Source: Hirsutella rhossiliensis (taxonomy: Eukaryota > Ascomycota > Sordariomycetes > Hypocreales > Ophiocordycipitaceae). From it: a stretch of 64,000 nt of DNA. The stretch spans positions 3,224,001 through 3,288,000 of the forward strand of contig NW_025408670.1 of the NCBI RefSeq assembly GCF_020360975.1, written 5' to 3'. The notes beneath the pieces are model-generated. The model did no database searches and was not told the origin of the DNA. It was given only the letters and a program-made list of their open reading frames with translations. A program made the position numbers and the translations under genes. Within the stretch, counting starts at the first letter, position 1; every line of letters begins with the position of its first letter. Below are positions 1 to 10,603 of this stretch, one piece after another.

Positions 1-88
1 CGTCTTGATTTTTTTGCTTTCGAGCTCATCGAAGTGCTCTCGTGTCATTCTGGATCGCAGCGGCCGCGTCCCACCGCGTACGCACACC

Positions 89-2070
89 ATGCAGACTCGC
101 CAGCAAAGCACCCGGCAGCGCGAAGCCAAGTCAGTAATGGCTGTGCCCGAGGATCGCAAGGCCACTCGCAGCACGCGTCGGAAAGCAGCTCCAGACACGC
201 TGGTCGCCGGTCTTGGGACTAGCTCCGCACCGCGACGTGGGCCTGCGAACGGGAAGAAAAATGACACCAAGCCCGGCTCACTCGTCAGAGATCCCGCCCC
301 TCGACGCGGCGCACCGGTTGGAAAAGCATTCAGTGTGACCAACATTACCGTGAGGAATGGACATGAGAGCCAGGACGAGGAAGATGAGGACGACGGCGGC
401 GGCAGCGAATCAAAATCCTCTGTGCCTCGGGACTCGGCGGCGGGAGGACTCGACAGCAATGCTGAAGAAGGCGAGAAAGAAAGGCAGCAAATCATGACAC
501 AGCTTCGGCCTGATCTGGAACGCGCAATCGCTGAGTTAATGGAATGCCTGGACAACCGAGATTCCGGGAACAAAATACTTCGCGCGGTTTTCATAACGAA
601 GAGGGATGCCTTCATGTATCTCCGAAAGTACTACCAGGAGGCCAAGACAACGTCGGTTCTAATCGACTGGACTAAGCCGGGAGCCCTGCACAACCTCGTC
701 CAAGCCGACGAGAAGGCCGTCATCGTTCTGGCACGGGCCAACCAGGTCGCTACGCTCGACTACATCCGGCGCATTCAAACCGATAGCCACCTTGACAAGC
801 AAGCCTTCCTCCAGACTCTAGATACTTCGTTTCCAACTCTATTCCGAACCCCGAATCTCCACAAACAGTACCCTTGGATGATGGTGAAGATTCGAACCTG
901 CTATCTCATCGAGACTTTGGCCAATCATCAAAGTAAAGCAACTGTCCAAGATTCCATGGCAAACATCTTCTGCGAAACAACTGATAATCTTGACTACGCG
1001 AGTCTGTGCGAGACTGGGCCCTACAGGAGCCTTGGCGGAGAAGACGAAGAGGACCACAAGATTTGCCGGGATACGATCACGAGAATTTTGACCTGCATAG
1101 CCAATGCCAAGAAGAACTTGGTGCTGGAAGCTCTAAGGCGAGAGTTCCAACTAAGTGAGCTTCTGGAGGAACTTAAGGGATGGATGGCGGAAATGCATTC
1201 CGCGCTCGATCGAGAGATTGAAGAAGAATACAGCCCTGATGGCCAAGAGAAGTCGGATGGGTCCGAATCCAGCCCTGATGACGAGCTTGAGGAGACTGTG
1301 CGCCCTGACGAGGCAGATATTCAGTGAGTATGACCCCAACGGCGCAGAACGGTTCTCTCCCTCCCTTCAAAATCCGTCCATGTGCCCCGAGCTAACACTG
1401 CAGACCAACAATGTTTCAAGACAAGACATCGATCCGAGAGCTCGAGGCCACCAGGGACCGCCGTGTATTGAAGAGGGCTCATGACGACGCGGCAAACGAT
1501 GAAGAGGGACAGGAGGCCGACTTCGAGCAGGATCGCCGGGCTGTTGTCCAACGCACCCGAGATTCCGCCCGGGAGCCCTGGACGACACGCGGTCATGGCC
1601 ATGGCAAGGGAATCGTGTCCCGGTTCGCCCAAGCATCGGGAAACCCGTCCTCGGCCCCTGCCTATCTGGGCTCCTCGCAGCAGGCAGCGGCGCAGGGCCC
1701 CGGCGCCTCGGACGACCTGATCCGCATCCCGGTGCGCACGGCGTACACGCGGCGCCGGGCCTGGACCGGCCGGGACACGGACATGCTCATCAAGCTCATC
1801 GGCGAGACCGAGGCCTATTACGCCGAGATTGAGCGGCGCTACAGCGACCAATTTGAGTACCCGCGCGGCCAGCAGGCGTATCGCGACAAGGCGCGCAACC
1901 TCAAGGTCGACTACCTGCTCAACGACGAGCGCCTGCCGCCCGAGTTTGACAGGGTCTCGCTGGGGCCCAAGGAGGTGCATAAGCTCAAGTGTGCGGGCAA
2001 GAACCCGTATCGCGAGGAGAAGCATGTCGACGCCGCCGGCAGGCCGACGGATACCGTGTGGCTTGAGTGA
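89..2070 (+). CDS. Telobox/Myb-like DNA-binding protein (possible TRF/Taz1-type telomere factor)
   Basis: Two exons, 89-1323 and 1404-2070, joined across an 80-base intron (GTGAGT donor, GCTAACACTGCAG end) that keeps the frame. They give about 633 residues from the ATG at 89. The frame stays open upstream to the window edge, so the true start may lie outside. The N-terminal 150 residues are basic and Ser/Thr/Pro-rich. A mostly helical, acidic-flanked region follows (roughly residues 130-400). Near the C-terminus a Myb-like segment begins RRRAWTGRDTDMLIKLI and ends AYRDKARNLKVDYL, which resembles the telobox helix (consensus DLKDKWRNL). That architecture, helical N-terminal domain plus a single C-terminal Myb, is the one known for TRF and Taz1 telomere proteins. 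The telomere role is inference; a general Myb/SANT factor is the alternative. Confidence 0.6.
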
Positions 2071-3094
2071 AGGGGGCCGGGATGGCGCGGAACAAAGAGT
2101 GCGCGCTCTCATGCGGTCCATACTTTGCGTATTGCTTCAATGAGTCGTATGGGACGACGCCTCTCTGCTCCTTTCTACATTTCTTTCTTGCACTGGGCAA
2201 GCCTTGGGAAGCACCGTCTTGGCCAGCTCGTCTTACTAGGGGGGAATGTGCGACGCTTTACTTGGCCACCAACGCAAAGCTGTGGCTCGGGGTAGATGTT
2301 CACCAGTAAAGCTGGAGTCGTCGAGGTACTGAAACGATCAAACTAGTCTCTTGAAGATGTCTCAGCATTCACGGCACCAGACCGTAGCCCGAGGCCTTGT
2401 AGCAAGTACAGCTTCGTCGCCTGTCTCTGGTGTCCGCCAACCACAGCCAGCCAGCTCACCCAGCCCAGAGTCGGTAATCTTGCCTTCTCTACGGATACCA
2501 GTGTCGTAGTTATGAAGTCATCAAGAATCAAGCTCGGGCACCAGTCCAAGTGAAAAGAAATCAATTTCCTTCCCTACGAGAACCCACCCCTTCGTCGCCC
2601 AAAAGCCGTCGCCGACAATGCAAAAAAAGATTTTTTGGAAAGAAGACGTACAGCACTAGCGCAATGTTCCCGCTATCAAGAGGCTCAGGGAAACTCGCGC
2701 TGCATTCGAGACCAAAAAAAAACCAGTCGACCAATGCATCCAGGAGGTATCCGAGTCCAAAACTCCGCTCCGCAGTGGCCCAACGAGAAGAGGGTGGGAT
2801 AGTGAAATTGAGCGGCGCAGCGGTGCAGAGAACGCCTTTCCCCGGCGCCGGCATTATATTCTGAAAAGAGAAATCGGGGGGTATGAGACAGTCCGAGAGG
2901 ACAAAGCAAAGGGGCTCATTCATAGACGTGCGTGAGGCGATAAGATAAGTCCGGTCCAGGTCTGAAGCAGAAAACTTCTATATCCCGGCAGAGGGACCGT
3001 AGACGTGGCCGTCAAGAAAATTTCAAGAAACACTGCGCCCCCTTTTTTTTCGGTGTTTGGTGTCCGTTTTTTAAGCTTCGCCGCCCGAGGCAGC
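2071..3094. other. Intergenic, between convergent genes
   Basis: This stretch holds the 3' flanks of the telobox gene and of the septin gene. I see no coding signal, RNA gene or repeat beyond short A and T runs. Confidence 0.6.
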
Positions 3095-4652
3095 CTATCG
3101 TGGGCGGTAGGGAAGGTTGCCCTGCTTCAGCCTGTTCGTTCGCCAGCCCTCGTACCACTGGTCCCGGCTCGCCTCGCGCAGGTCACCGCGCCACTCGGTG
3201 AAGATGGCTTCCTTGAGGCGCTGGAAGTCGCAGTGTTGCTCGTTGTACGGGTCGGCGAATCCCCAAGGAAACCGTCGACCAATGACTCCAGGTTCGTACA
3301 GGTCGGGGCTAATGATGGAGAAGGGGAGGAATGGCTTCTCTTCCTCCTTTGCGCTTTCTTGAGCCTTGGGTCGGCCCATTGATGGGCTCAACTGCCGGTT
3401 CGAGCTGGGCGTCGACGGCGGAGGGGAAGACGGCTCCTGGCCATCCTTGTTGGCCTGCCGGTCCTCGTCGGCCTGGTTCTCGTCGTCCTCGTCGATGCGG
3501 TACGACTCACCGTCACTGTCATCGTCCAGCCCAAGAGCCTCGAGCGGGTCAAGATTGGCCTTCCTGATGCAGTCCCAGACGGCTTTCTTCAGCACGTTCA
3601 TGTGCTTGGTGGTGATGGTGTCGGCCTTTGCAATGACGGGGATGACGGTGGTCTTGCCGTAGAGGGTGCGCAGGACTTGCAGGTCGAGATCGTCGTCGAG
3701 GCTTCCGAGGGCCTGCAGACCGTTTGCGGGGCTGGCGCCGTTGTGGTAGCCGTTGGAGGAGAGTTTCTTAGCGGCAGCGATGTTGCGGTCGAGGCGCGCG
3801 GGGTCCAGAATCAACAAGACGGCGTGAATGTGGGTGTCCTGCACACCGGGCGAGCGAATGACCTTCATCTCTTCGCCAAACGTCTCCTCAAACTTGCTCT
3901 CGAGGAAAGCCGTTATCTCTCGGAGCTGAAGGTCGACGACGTTCTTCTCCAGGCCCTCGGAGTCCCAGAGAGTCAGGCCGACGCGCTCGCCGTCGGTTTC
4001 GGTCTCGAGGTAGTGGGGGGCGAAATTGCCGGTGGCCGGGGTGGGAAACTTGAAGTCATCCTCGTCGGCCCTCTTGGTGGAACGCTTGTGAGCGGGCAGG
4101 GCAAGTGCCGTTTTGAGAAACTCGAGAAACGACGTCTTGCCGGCGCTGCGAGTTCCGACGACGAGTACGCTGCGGGTGAAAAGGGCGCGTCAGTGGGAGC
4201 CAGGGCCAGACAGGGAGGAAGACTTACTTGAACGGAGTGGGATCCTTTCTCCTGCGAATCCTCCTAGGTCCAGCGACGGTGCTCACGGCGCTGCTGGCGT
4301 AGCTGTAGCGGCCTCGGTGCGTCATGCTCTCGGTTCTCGCATAGGGATCAAAGGGAATCGGGGGCACGGGAGGGTAGTGGGTGGTGCGAGGGGCGTCGCG
4401 CGAGGGGCGGGCGGGAGGACCAGACGAAAGGCTGTAAGAGGGACTGGACTGCAGGTCGGGCGCAAACGACTTGGACAGCTGGTCGCTGGTGTTGTTGCGA
4501 AACTCGGGCAGCCGGGGGGGGTTCTGGCGCTGGCGGTCCAGCTCGGCGTCGCGAATGGCCTGGGCCTTTTTGCCATTCTTGCCAAAGTCGCCGCTCTTGG
4601 AGCGACGCAGCAGCATGCCGAAGCTGGGGCGGCGGGGCGGCGGGCTGGTCAT
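3095..4652 (-). CDS. aspE: Septin, AspE-like (filamentous-fungus-specific class)
   Basis: Two exons on the minus strand, 4652-4228 and 4169-3095, around a 58-base intron (GTAAGT...CAG), give 499 residues. The N-terminal 140 residues are basic and Pro/Ser-rich. The GTPase domain then starts with a P-loop GTRSAGKTS near residue 147. Next come WDSEG in the switch II position (canonical septins have DTPG), then AKAD as the G4 motif near residue 322. The septin-unique element follows (FPWGFADPYNEQHCDF, with a DL...YEGWR end). There is no C-terminal coiled coil, and a long acidic/Ser-Pro insert separates G4 from the septin-unique element. These are features of the AspE group, which helps build higher-order septin structures at the cortex but is not a core filament subunit. 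The start is the first ATG of the open exon 1. Confidence 0.88.
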
Positions 4653-6786
4653 GGCCGCGGCGGGTGCGAGGGCGAAGTCGAGAGTAGTAGCGATGATGTC
4701 GACGGGTTGGAGATGCGAATGGGCGGTGGTGCTCGACGCGCGTGGGGAGCACGTCGGGCCTTGGTTGTTTGGACTAGGCGGCGCGTGGCTGGGAGGAGAT
4801 GTCGAGGATGGATGGGAAGGGCTTCTGATGGGACGAGCCCAGGCGAGAGGAGTACAGGTGGGTCTGGGCCCCAGAGGAAGAAGCTCCAGGACCGGGGGGG
4901 GGGGAGTGAGGGATGTGTGGATTGATTATTAGGGTGCAGATTGCAATGGCCAACCGTTTCAGAATAAGCGGCAGCGAAGCGCTGAGCGAGATCTTTTTTC
5001 TTTCTTTCTTGTCTCGCTTTGGTGCCAAGATTTGCGCAGGCTAGCTGGAGGGAGCCGTTGGATTGTCCGTCAAAGCTTGAGATTGTTAGCTCCACCAGCC
5101 GGTTTGTGGCCAAGACAGAGTTTTGCGGCATCAACGTTGCCTGAGGGCAGCCCAGATCTCGTCGCACTGCGGGGTGGATTGAGAGCATGCACGCCATTAA
5201 AGAGAGGCAGCATAATGTGCCGAGTGTCTGTACCTACAGTACAGTGCATTGTGTTGCCTCTCTCGCCAAGCCAGCGGAGACGTGCAGCCGCCAAGAAGAT
5301 GGTACAGTACCTACAGTGCACGCCAATCTGGCCGCGGCGCTAATAAGAGGAGAGAGAAAGGGGGCGTGTACAGACTAACGGAAGAGAAATGGGCAAAGGA
5401 CCGGCCACGCTGCAGGGTCCAAGGGACCGAAAAGACACGAATGATGAATGGGGGGCCCACAAATGAGGAGCACTTGGACCAAGATCACCAGGCACGGCAG
5501 ACGACTGGCTGCATGATGCTGCACACAATGTGCAGGCTGGCAGGATAGACGGGACATTCTTGGCTTGTTGCACGGTGGCTGGCACGCACGCACAAAAAGG
5601 TCCGCATCTCGCGAAGTACTTTACTGTAATTAACTGTAACGCCTGGCACGGGAGGAGCAAAGGCAAACCCTGTCCTCGGCAAAGATTTGAGGGGGCCGGC
5701 CGGCCGGTTGCGTGGCCCGTGAAGCGAATTGAATCAAGGGGGGAACAGGTGCTGGGCGTGCGTGATATTATTACACGAGCACAAGAGAGAGAGACAGAGA
5801 GAGAGAGATGCGGAGGAGGAGAAAAACGGCAACCAACGGTGCTGCAACTGTCTGCTAGGTACCTACTGAGTACCTACCTAGCTCAGGTGCCTCCCAGGTA
5901 CAGGAGCTACATACCTACTATACATATGCTCTTGCTTCAATGGACGGCTATCGCGGCCTCCTCGTCGCTGAGTACAGGACAATGGCGGGTAGCATCCGAT
6001 CCAATGGGGTATTTGCCGCCCTACGTAGCCCAGGACAATGGTGGTACAACGCATCAAGCCAGACGAGACGCAGGACACGCCGATTCATGCGTGTCACCAA
6101 GACAGAACCTTGGGGAACAAGACAGGCCCTTGGGAGATTGGGCCGTTGTACCATGTACTGACTGCACTAAGGTATTGTACTGTACTGTAGGTATGGAGTA
6201 CATCCGCCACGAGTTCTTGGCCCCTGTCTCTCTCCAGCCAGCGACTCGTCAGCATCCCTCGTTCTTCAAGAGCAAACACTAAAATGAAAGACAAGAGACA
6301 TGACGACACGTTGAGACACCCTCTACAGCCCCCCACCTGCGGCCAAAAACAGTGCTGCAGCCGTCGTCGTGCACTACTAATTCTTTTCTTGATACGATGA
6401 AACCTACCTGCCGCTGACACTCCCGCATCAGGGCGGAAAAGATGTCGTCGTGTCAGGCCTCGGCGGCTGGGCGTCCATGACGACTCGGCCTTGTCGGCAT
6501 GCCCGCACTACTTCTTATACACGGGCGGGCCCTCCCTCATGACAAGCAGGGACAGTCGGGGCCGCCCGCTGCCGAGGGAGCCGCTGAATGCGCCGTGGCC
6601 GTCCTCGCAGGCTGCCGTGCCATCTTTGCTTCCAGAGTCGCCCACGCATAGCGGTGAGGATATAGTATACATACACGCTCGTCCACCTCCCGCCAGTCGT
6701 CTATCGTGGATGCGCAATATCACCGGGCCGCCACTTCCCGCCCACCCCTTGGCAACCTCGGCATGCCGAGAGCCATTCTTCTGCTA
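4653..6786. other. Intergenic: septin promoter side and 3' flank of the UbiB gene
   Basis: No coding exon with conserved character is visible. The stretch has a G run near 4900 and many copies of GTAC-centred words such as TACAGTAC and TACCTACCTA (about 5230-5320, 5855-5930 and 6170-6195). It also contains a GAGAGA tract near 5783-5807. Several open frames here are chance frames. Confidence 0.5.
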
Positions 6787-8867
6787 CTAGCCGTCGAACA
6801 CGTCGTGCTGCAGCTTGATGCCGTAATCCTGCGCCACGTCCTTCATCCGCTGCTCCATGGCGTCTTCCATCCCGCCCCCGAGTCCCAGCCACTGCCGCGC
6901 CTTGTAAAAGTAAAAGGCCACGTCCGTCGCCGTCATGACCGCCTTGAACAGCACGTGCCGCCACGCGTTCCCCAGCCGCTGCTGCCACGGCAGCTTCGGG
7001 TCCTCGAACAGGCTTCGGCTCGCCCATTCCCCCATCATCTTGACCCGATTCACCGGCGACCCGAGATACTGGTTGTTGCCCTGCACAATCCGCATGTTCC
7101 GCCCGATGAAGATGAGCTCCTTGGGCCACTTCTCCTCGTCCGCTAGCATGTCGCGGATCCCCTGCTTCATCCGCTGCTGCATGGCGTAATGTCGCTCCGC
7201 CGCCGTCTTGCCCTCGAGGTCCTTCATCACCTCGGATCGCGTCGACGAATCACCCCCCTCGTACGGCCGCATCAGCGTCGCGCTGGCAAAGAGGTCCGCC
7301 CCCTTGATGCCCCATTCCTCCGTCACCTTGCCAATCGTCTTGTTGTCAAACGTCATGAGCGCCTTCCAAAACGTGTCATACTGGTGTCGAAACTTGGGTG
7401 ACATGTACACGTAGAGCCCGTGGTCGATGAGCACCAGCTCCGCCCTGCCGTTGGGCAGCCGCCGGATAAAGATGTTTCCCGGATGCGGATCGCAGTGGAC
7501 GACTCCCCATTTGAATATCTGGGCCGAGAAGAGGTCGACCATGGTTGTCATGACTTCCTTGGTCGACAGTCCGAGACCGCCCCGGCCGCGTGCGCCCTTC
7601 CACTCCTGCCTCTCCGGCTTGAGCTTCTCCTTGGGCCGTCTTGTCCGCAGCTCGCGCCGCACCGCTTCCACGTCAATGGGCGGCAGCGGGCTCTTGGCGC
7701 CGGGTGAGCCCTTGCCGTGTCCCCCGAGCCATCGAGAAGTCATGGCCGCCTTGTCCCACAGCCGGACGCCCTCTATCCACTCGGTGGTGAGAACCCTCCT
7801 TGTCGTGAGCTCTGGGTGCACTGTGGGGATGTATACGCGCCCCTTGAGGCTCTTTTCCGCATTTACCAGGTCCCTCATCCTCTCCGAGTTCTTGGCCTCG
7901 TTTACGAAATCCGTCTCCAGCTCCAACCGCTCGGCAATGTACGGTACGAGGGTGTAAAATGGAATGTCGAACCATTTGGAGTAGATCCACGCCACAGTCC
8001 TGCCGGCACTTGTCAGGTCTCCGGGCCGGGGCAGATGGACCGCATGGGTGCGACTTACTTGAATGCCCACAGGTCCCACGAGATCTGCTTGGCAATCTCC
8101 CTCTTCTGGATCTTGATGGCCACCTCTCTGCCATCGGGCAGCCGGGCCCAGTGCACTTGCGCAACACTTGCGCTCGCCCTGGCCTTGCGCTCCATCAAGC
8201 CCTTGCCGTCTTCCCCGGTGAAGCTGACGCCGAAGACCTCCTCGACGCTCTTGCCAAAGTCTTGCCGTATCACCTTTTCGACGTCCTTCCAGTCGTCCTG
8301 GGGCGCGTCGTCAAACATACGTCCGAACATTTTCTGAAACTCGGGCGGCAGCACGGCGCTCTGCATCGCGATGGCCTGTCCGATCTTGAGGTACAGGCCG
8401 CCGTTTGCCCGCAGCAGCTCGAAGAGCCGCTCGGCATTGCGCGAGTGCAGGTCCGGAACCGAGCCGGCCGTCAGAGGCTCCGGTCGGAAGTTGACCTTGT
8501 AGTCGATGGCGACGAGGAGCGTGGTGCCAAAGGTCCGAAGGGTACGAGCGAAGCCCGAGGCGTAAACCTGGCGGTCGACGAGGTAGACTGCGCCGCCGGC
8601 GACGCAAGTGACGACCACCCAGCGCGCCCATCTCCTGCCTCGCCCGTACTGCTTGGCGGCTCGCGGAGCTCCCAATTCACTGGGGGAGGGCGGGCGCAGC
8701 GGCTGAAAGGGCCCGGATGTCTGCATATGACGTCTTGTGACTGGTCGGGTGACGGTCCCGGCGACGTCATCTCGAGGGCGAAGGCGAGGGGCGCGGGACG
8801 CCGGGAGCGCAAAGGCCACGGCCCTCGAGGACCTCGGTATGCTGCGAGAGAGCATACTGGACATCAT
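6787..8867 (-). CDS. ABC1/UbiB family atypical kinase, mitochondrial (ADCK1/Mcp2-like)
   Basis: Exons 8867-8059 and 7999-6787 with a 59-base intron give 673 residues. The N-terminus is rich in Arg, Ser and Ala, as expected of a mitochondrial presequence. A hydrophobic segment (WVVVTCVAGGAVYLV) precedes the kinase domain. UbiB signature elements are present: the KxGQ motif in LYLKIGQAIAMQS, the Ala-rich loop (ASASVAQVH) replacing the glycine-rich loop, AIKIQ with the conserved lysine, the catalytic HCDPHPGN near residue 438, and IDHG in place of DFG. In yeast the ADCK1-type relative Mcp2/Cqd2 acts at the inner membrane in coenzyme Q and lipid distribution; the same role here is inference. Two acceptors 9 bases apart (…CAAG and …GCAG) are both in frame. 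I chose the downstream one because it restores the family-like FKTVAWIYSKW. Confidence 0.9.
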
Positions 8868-10098
8868 CGGGACTCGTGACTTGGCAGCGAGAGCATCGGG
8901 GCGGGCGACAAGGTCGAAGCAGCTCGACTGATGCAAGGGACGTGGCTTCTGCGCTTGTACCTGGAGTAGCCTTCTAGAGCCGGCCGGGCGAGGAAAATCC
9001 CCGAGGCCGAACGGCAAGCTGGCCCGCCCGTCCGCCCGCCAATGGGGGGCTCTGGCTCTGACGACACTGGCTTGCACGGTTCGGCCATGGCTCACATGAC
9101 GCCTCGAATCCAATGGGGGCTGGGCTGCAACGAGGGACAAATTGCGCACGACCCATCAACTCACTTTGTCCTTGCGGCCTGCCATGCTTGCTCACAGAGC
9201 TCACAGAGGTTCAAGGGGCGACGCCGTCCGTGCGAGGCCGTTTGGTTGGGATGGAAGGCAAAGACGTGATCTGGGGGGCGGAAACCAGCTCTTGAATGCT
9301 GCGTTGCGACTTGTGGAGTTGTGGCGGCTCAGTGCACATCTCCCATTGCGAGAGATTTACGAATAACGTGATATAGGAGCCGTTGTTGGAAGTCCCTGCA
9401 CAGGCCGGTGAGGTCCAGGGTAGGCCAAAGTAGTTGGAGATGAAAAGGGTGCGGAATACTCCAGACAATGCCATGCAGCTCGACATGGCCATGCGATGGC
9501 AACAGAAGGCTGACACTCTCTCCGCAAGATCCCAGTCTATGAGAGTCCCGTCCATTGCCATCGCGCGCAAGGTTGATGCTGCGGTCCAGACAAGCAAGCC
9601 GCGCACAAATCCGGTGTCGCAGGTTACGGGATTTCCACACGCATGGCCGAGGGATTGCCCGTGATGCAAAGCCGGTCAGGCCAAGGGCGTCGCAGCGTTG
9701 TTCGCTCCCCGATGACAGGCTCGAAATCGTCGTAGCCCTTGATGACGAGGGGGGGGGGGCAGGGTTCCCTAGGTAACCCTTGTCGTCGACTGATTGCGGA
9801 GTGCATGCCTGGTCGACGACGCTGCATCTGCGTGTACATGCCCACCTCCATGTGGCTCCGTCGCCTCCGAAATGCCTCTCTTCTGCGCACTGCCGCGCAT
9901 TGGCCCCGCGAGTGCAACGCTGCCGCGACGGCTCCTGTTGGTAACAAGACATCCGGATCACTCGTGGGACGGACGGACGCTGTGCTCGCATCGTGATACA
10001 GCAATGTGCAGGTCTTGGCCTCCGTGGAAGCCGATTGCGCCTTGCGACCTCTCACGTTGGCTGCTGGTGGCGCCGCCGCGGATAGATGAGACGCATAT
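8868..10098. other. Intergenic: upstream of the UbiB gene, left flank of the MULE
   Basis: No gene is supported. A run of nine or ten G lies near 9752. Open frames on both strands show no recognisable domain. Confidence 0.5.
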
Positions 10099-10107
10099 AT
10101 ATGAGAC

Positions 10108-10213
10108 GAGTAATCAAACATACACTCCAGATTTTCAAACATACACTCCCGACCTAAGCCCCATTTGGAAGAAGACCCCGCCACCAAAATTTGGCGCGCG
10201 CTTTCCCAACGCC
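10108..10213 (+). repeat. MULE left terminal inverted repeat
   Basis: 106 bp, matching the reverse complement of 13525-13630 with one visible difference (A/T at the 22nd base). It holds an internal direct repeat: TCAAACATACACTCC occurs twice, about 21 bases apart. This may be a repeated transposase contact. Confidence 0.95.
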
Positions 10214-10603
10214 GCTGCCGCGGCTGCCTGCCTAGATATATTGTCGCATATCACGCCCGTGTCAGTTCCTGAAACCTTATGCTCGATCACTGCCACTGCT
10301 GCGCCGCGGCTTCGCCGCAATGATCGGGGTATATATTGTTGCACGAATGTGTGCATCCAATTCTTTTCCTTTCCTTTGTTCTTTAGATAATTCTCATCAA
10401 TTGACTGATGCCACAAAGATCAACCGCTGTCACGTGCGAGGTGTGGGACACTATTGTCTGACATATATGGATTCTATCTGCAATTATTACCAACGCCGGA
10501 AGATGCATCCCTTAGAGTCATTCAATTGAAGCTATCAATAAGCCCGGCCCGATCGATCTTCCGATATATATACAATATGCATATAATGGCGGAAGGTCTT
10601 TGC

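Noticed and set aside
8868..9149. In-frame upstream extension of the UbiB kinase
   Set aside because: It lacks an ATG start and conserved character. The presequence-like N-terminus begins at 8867.
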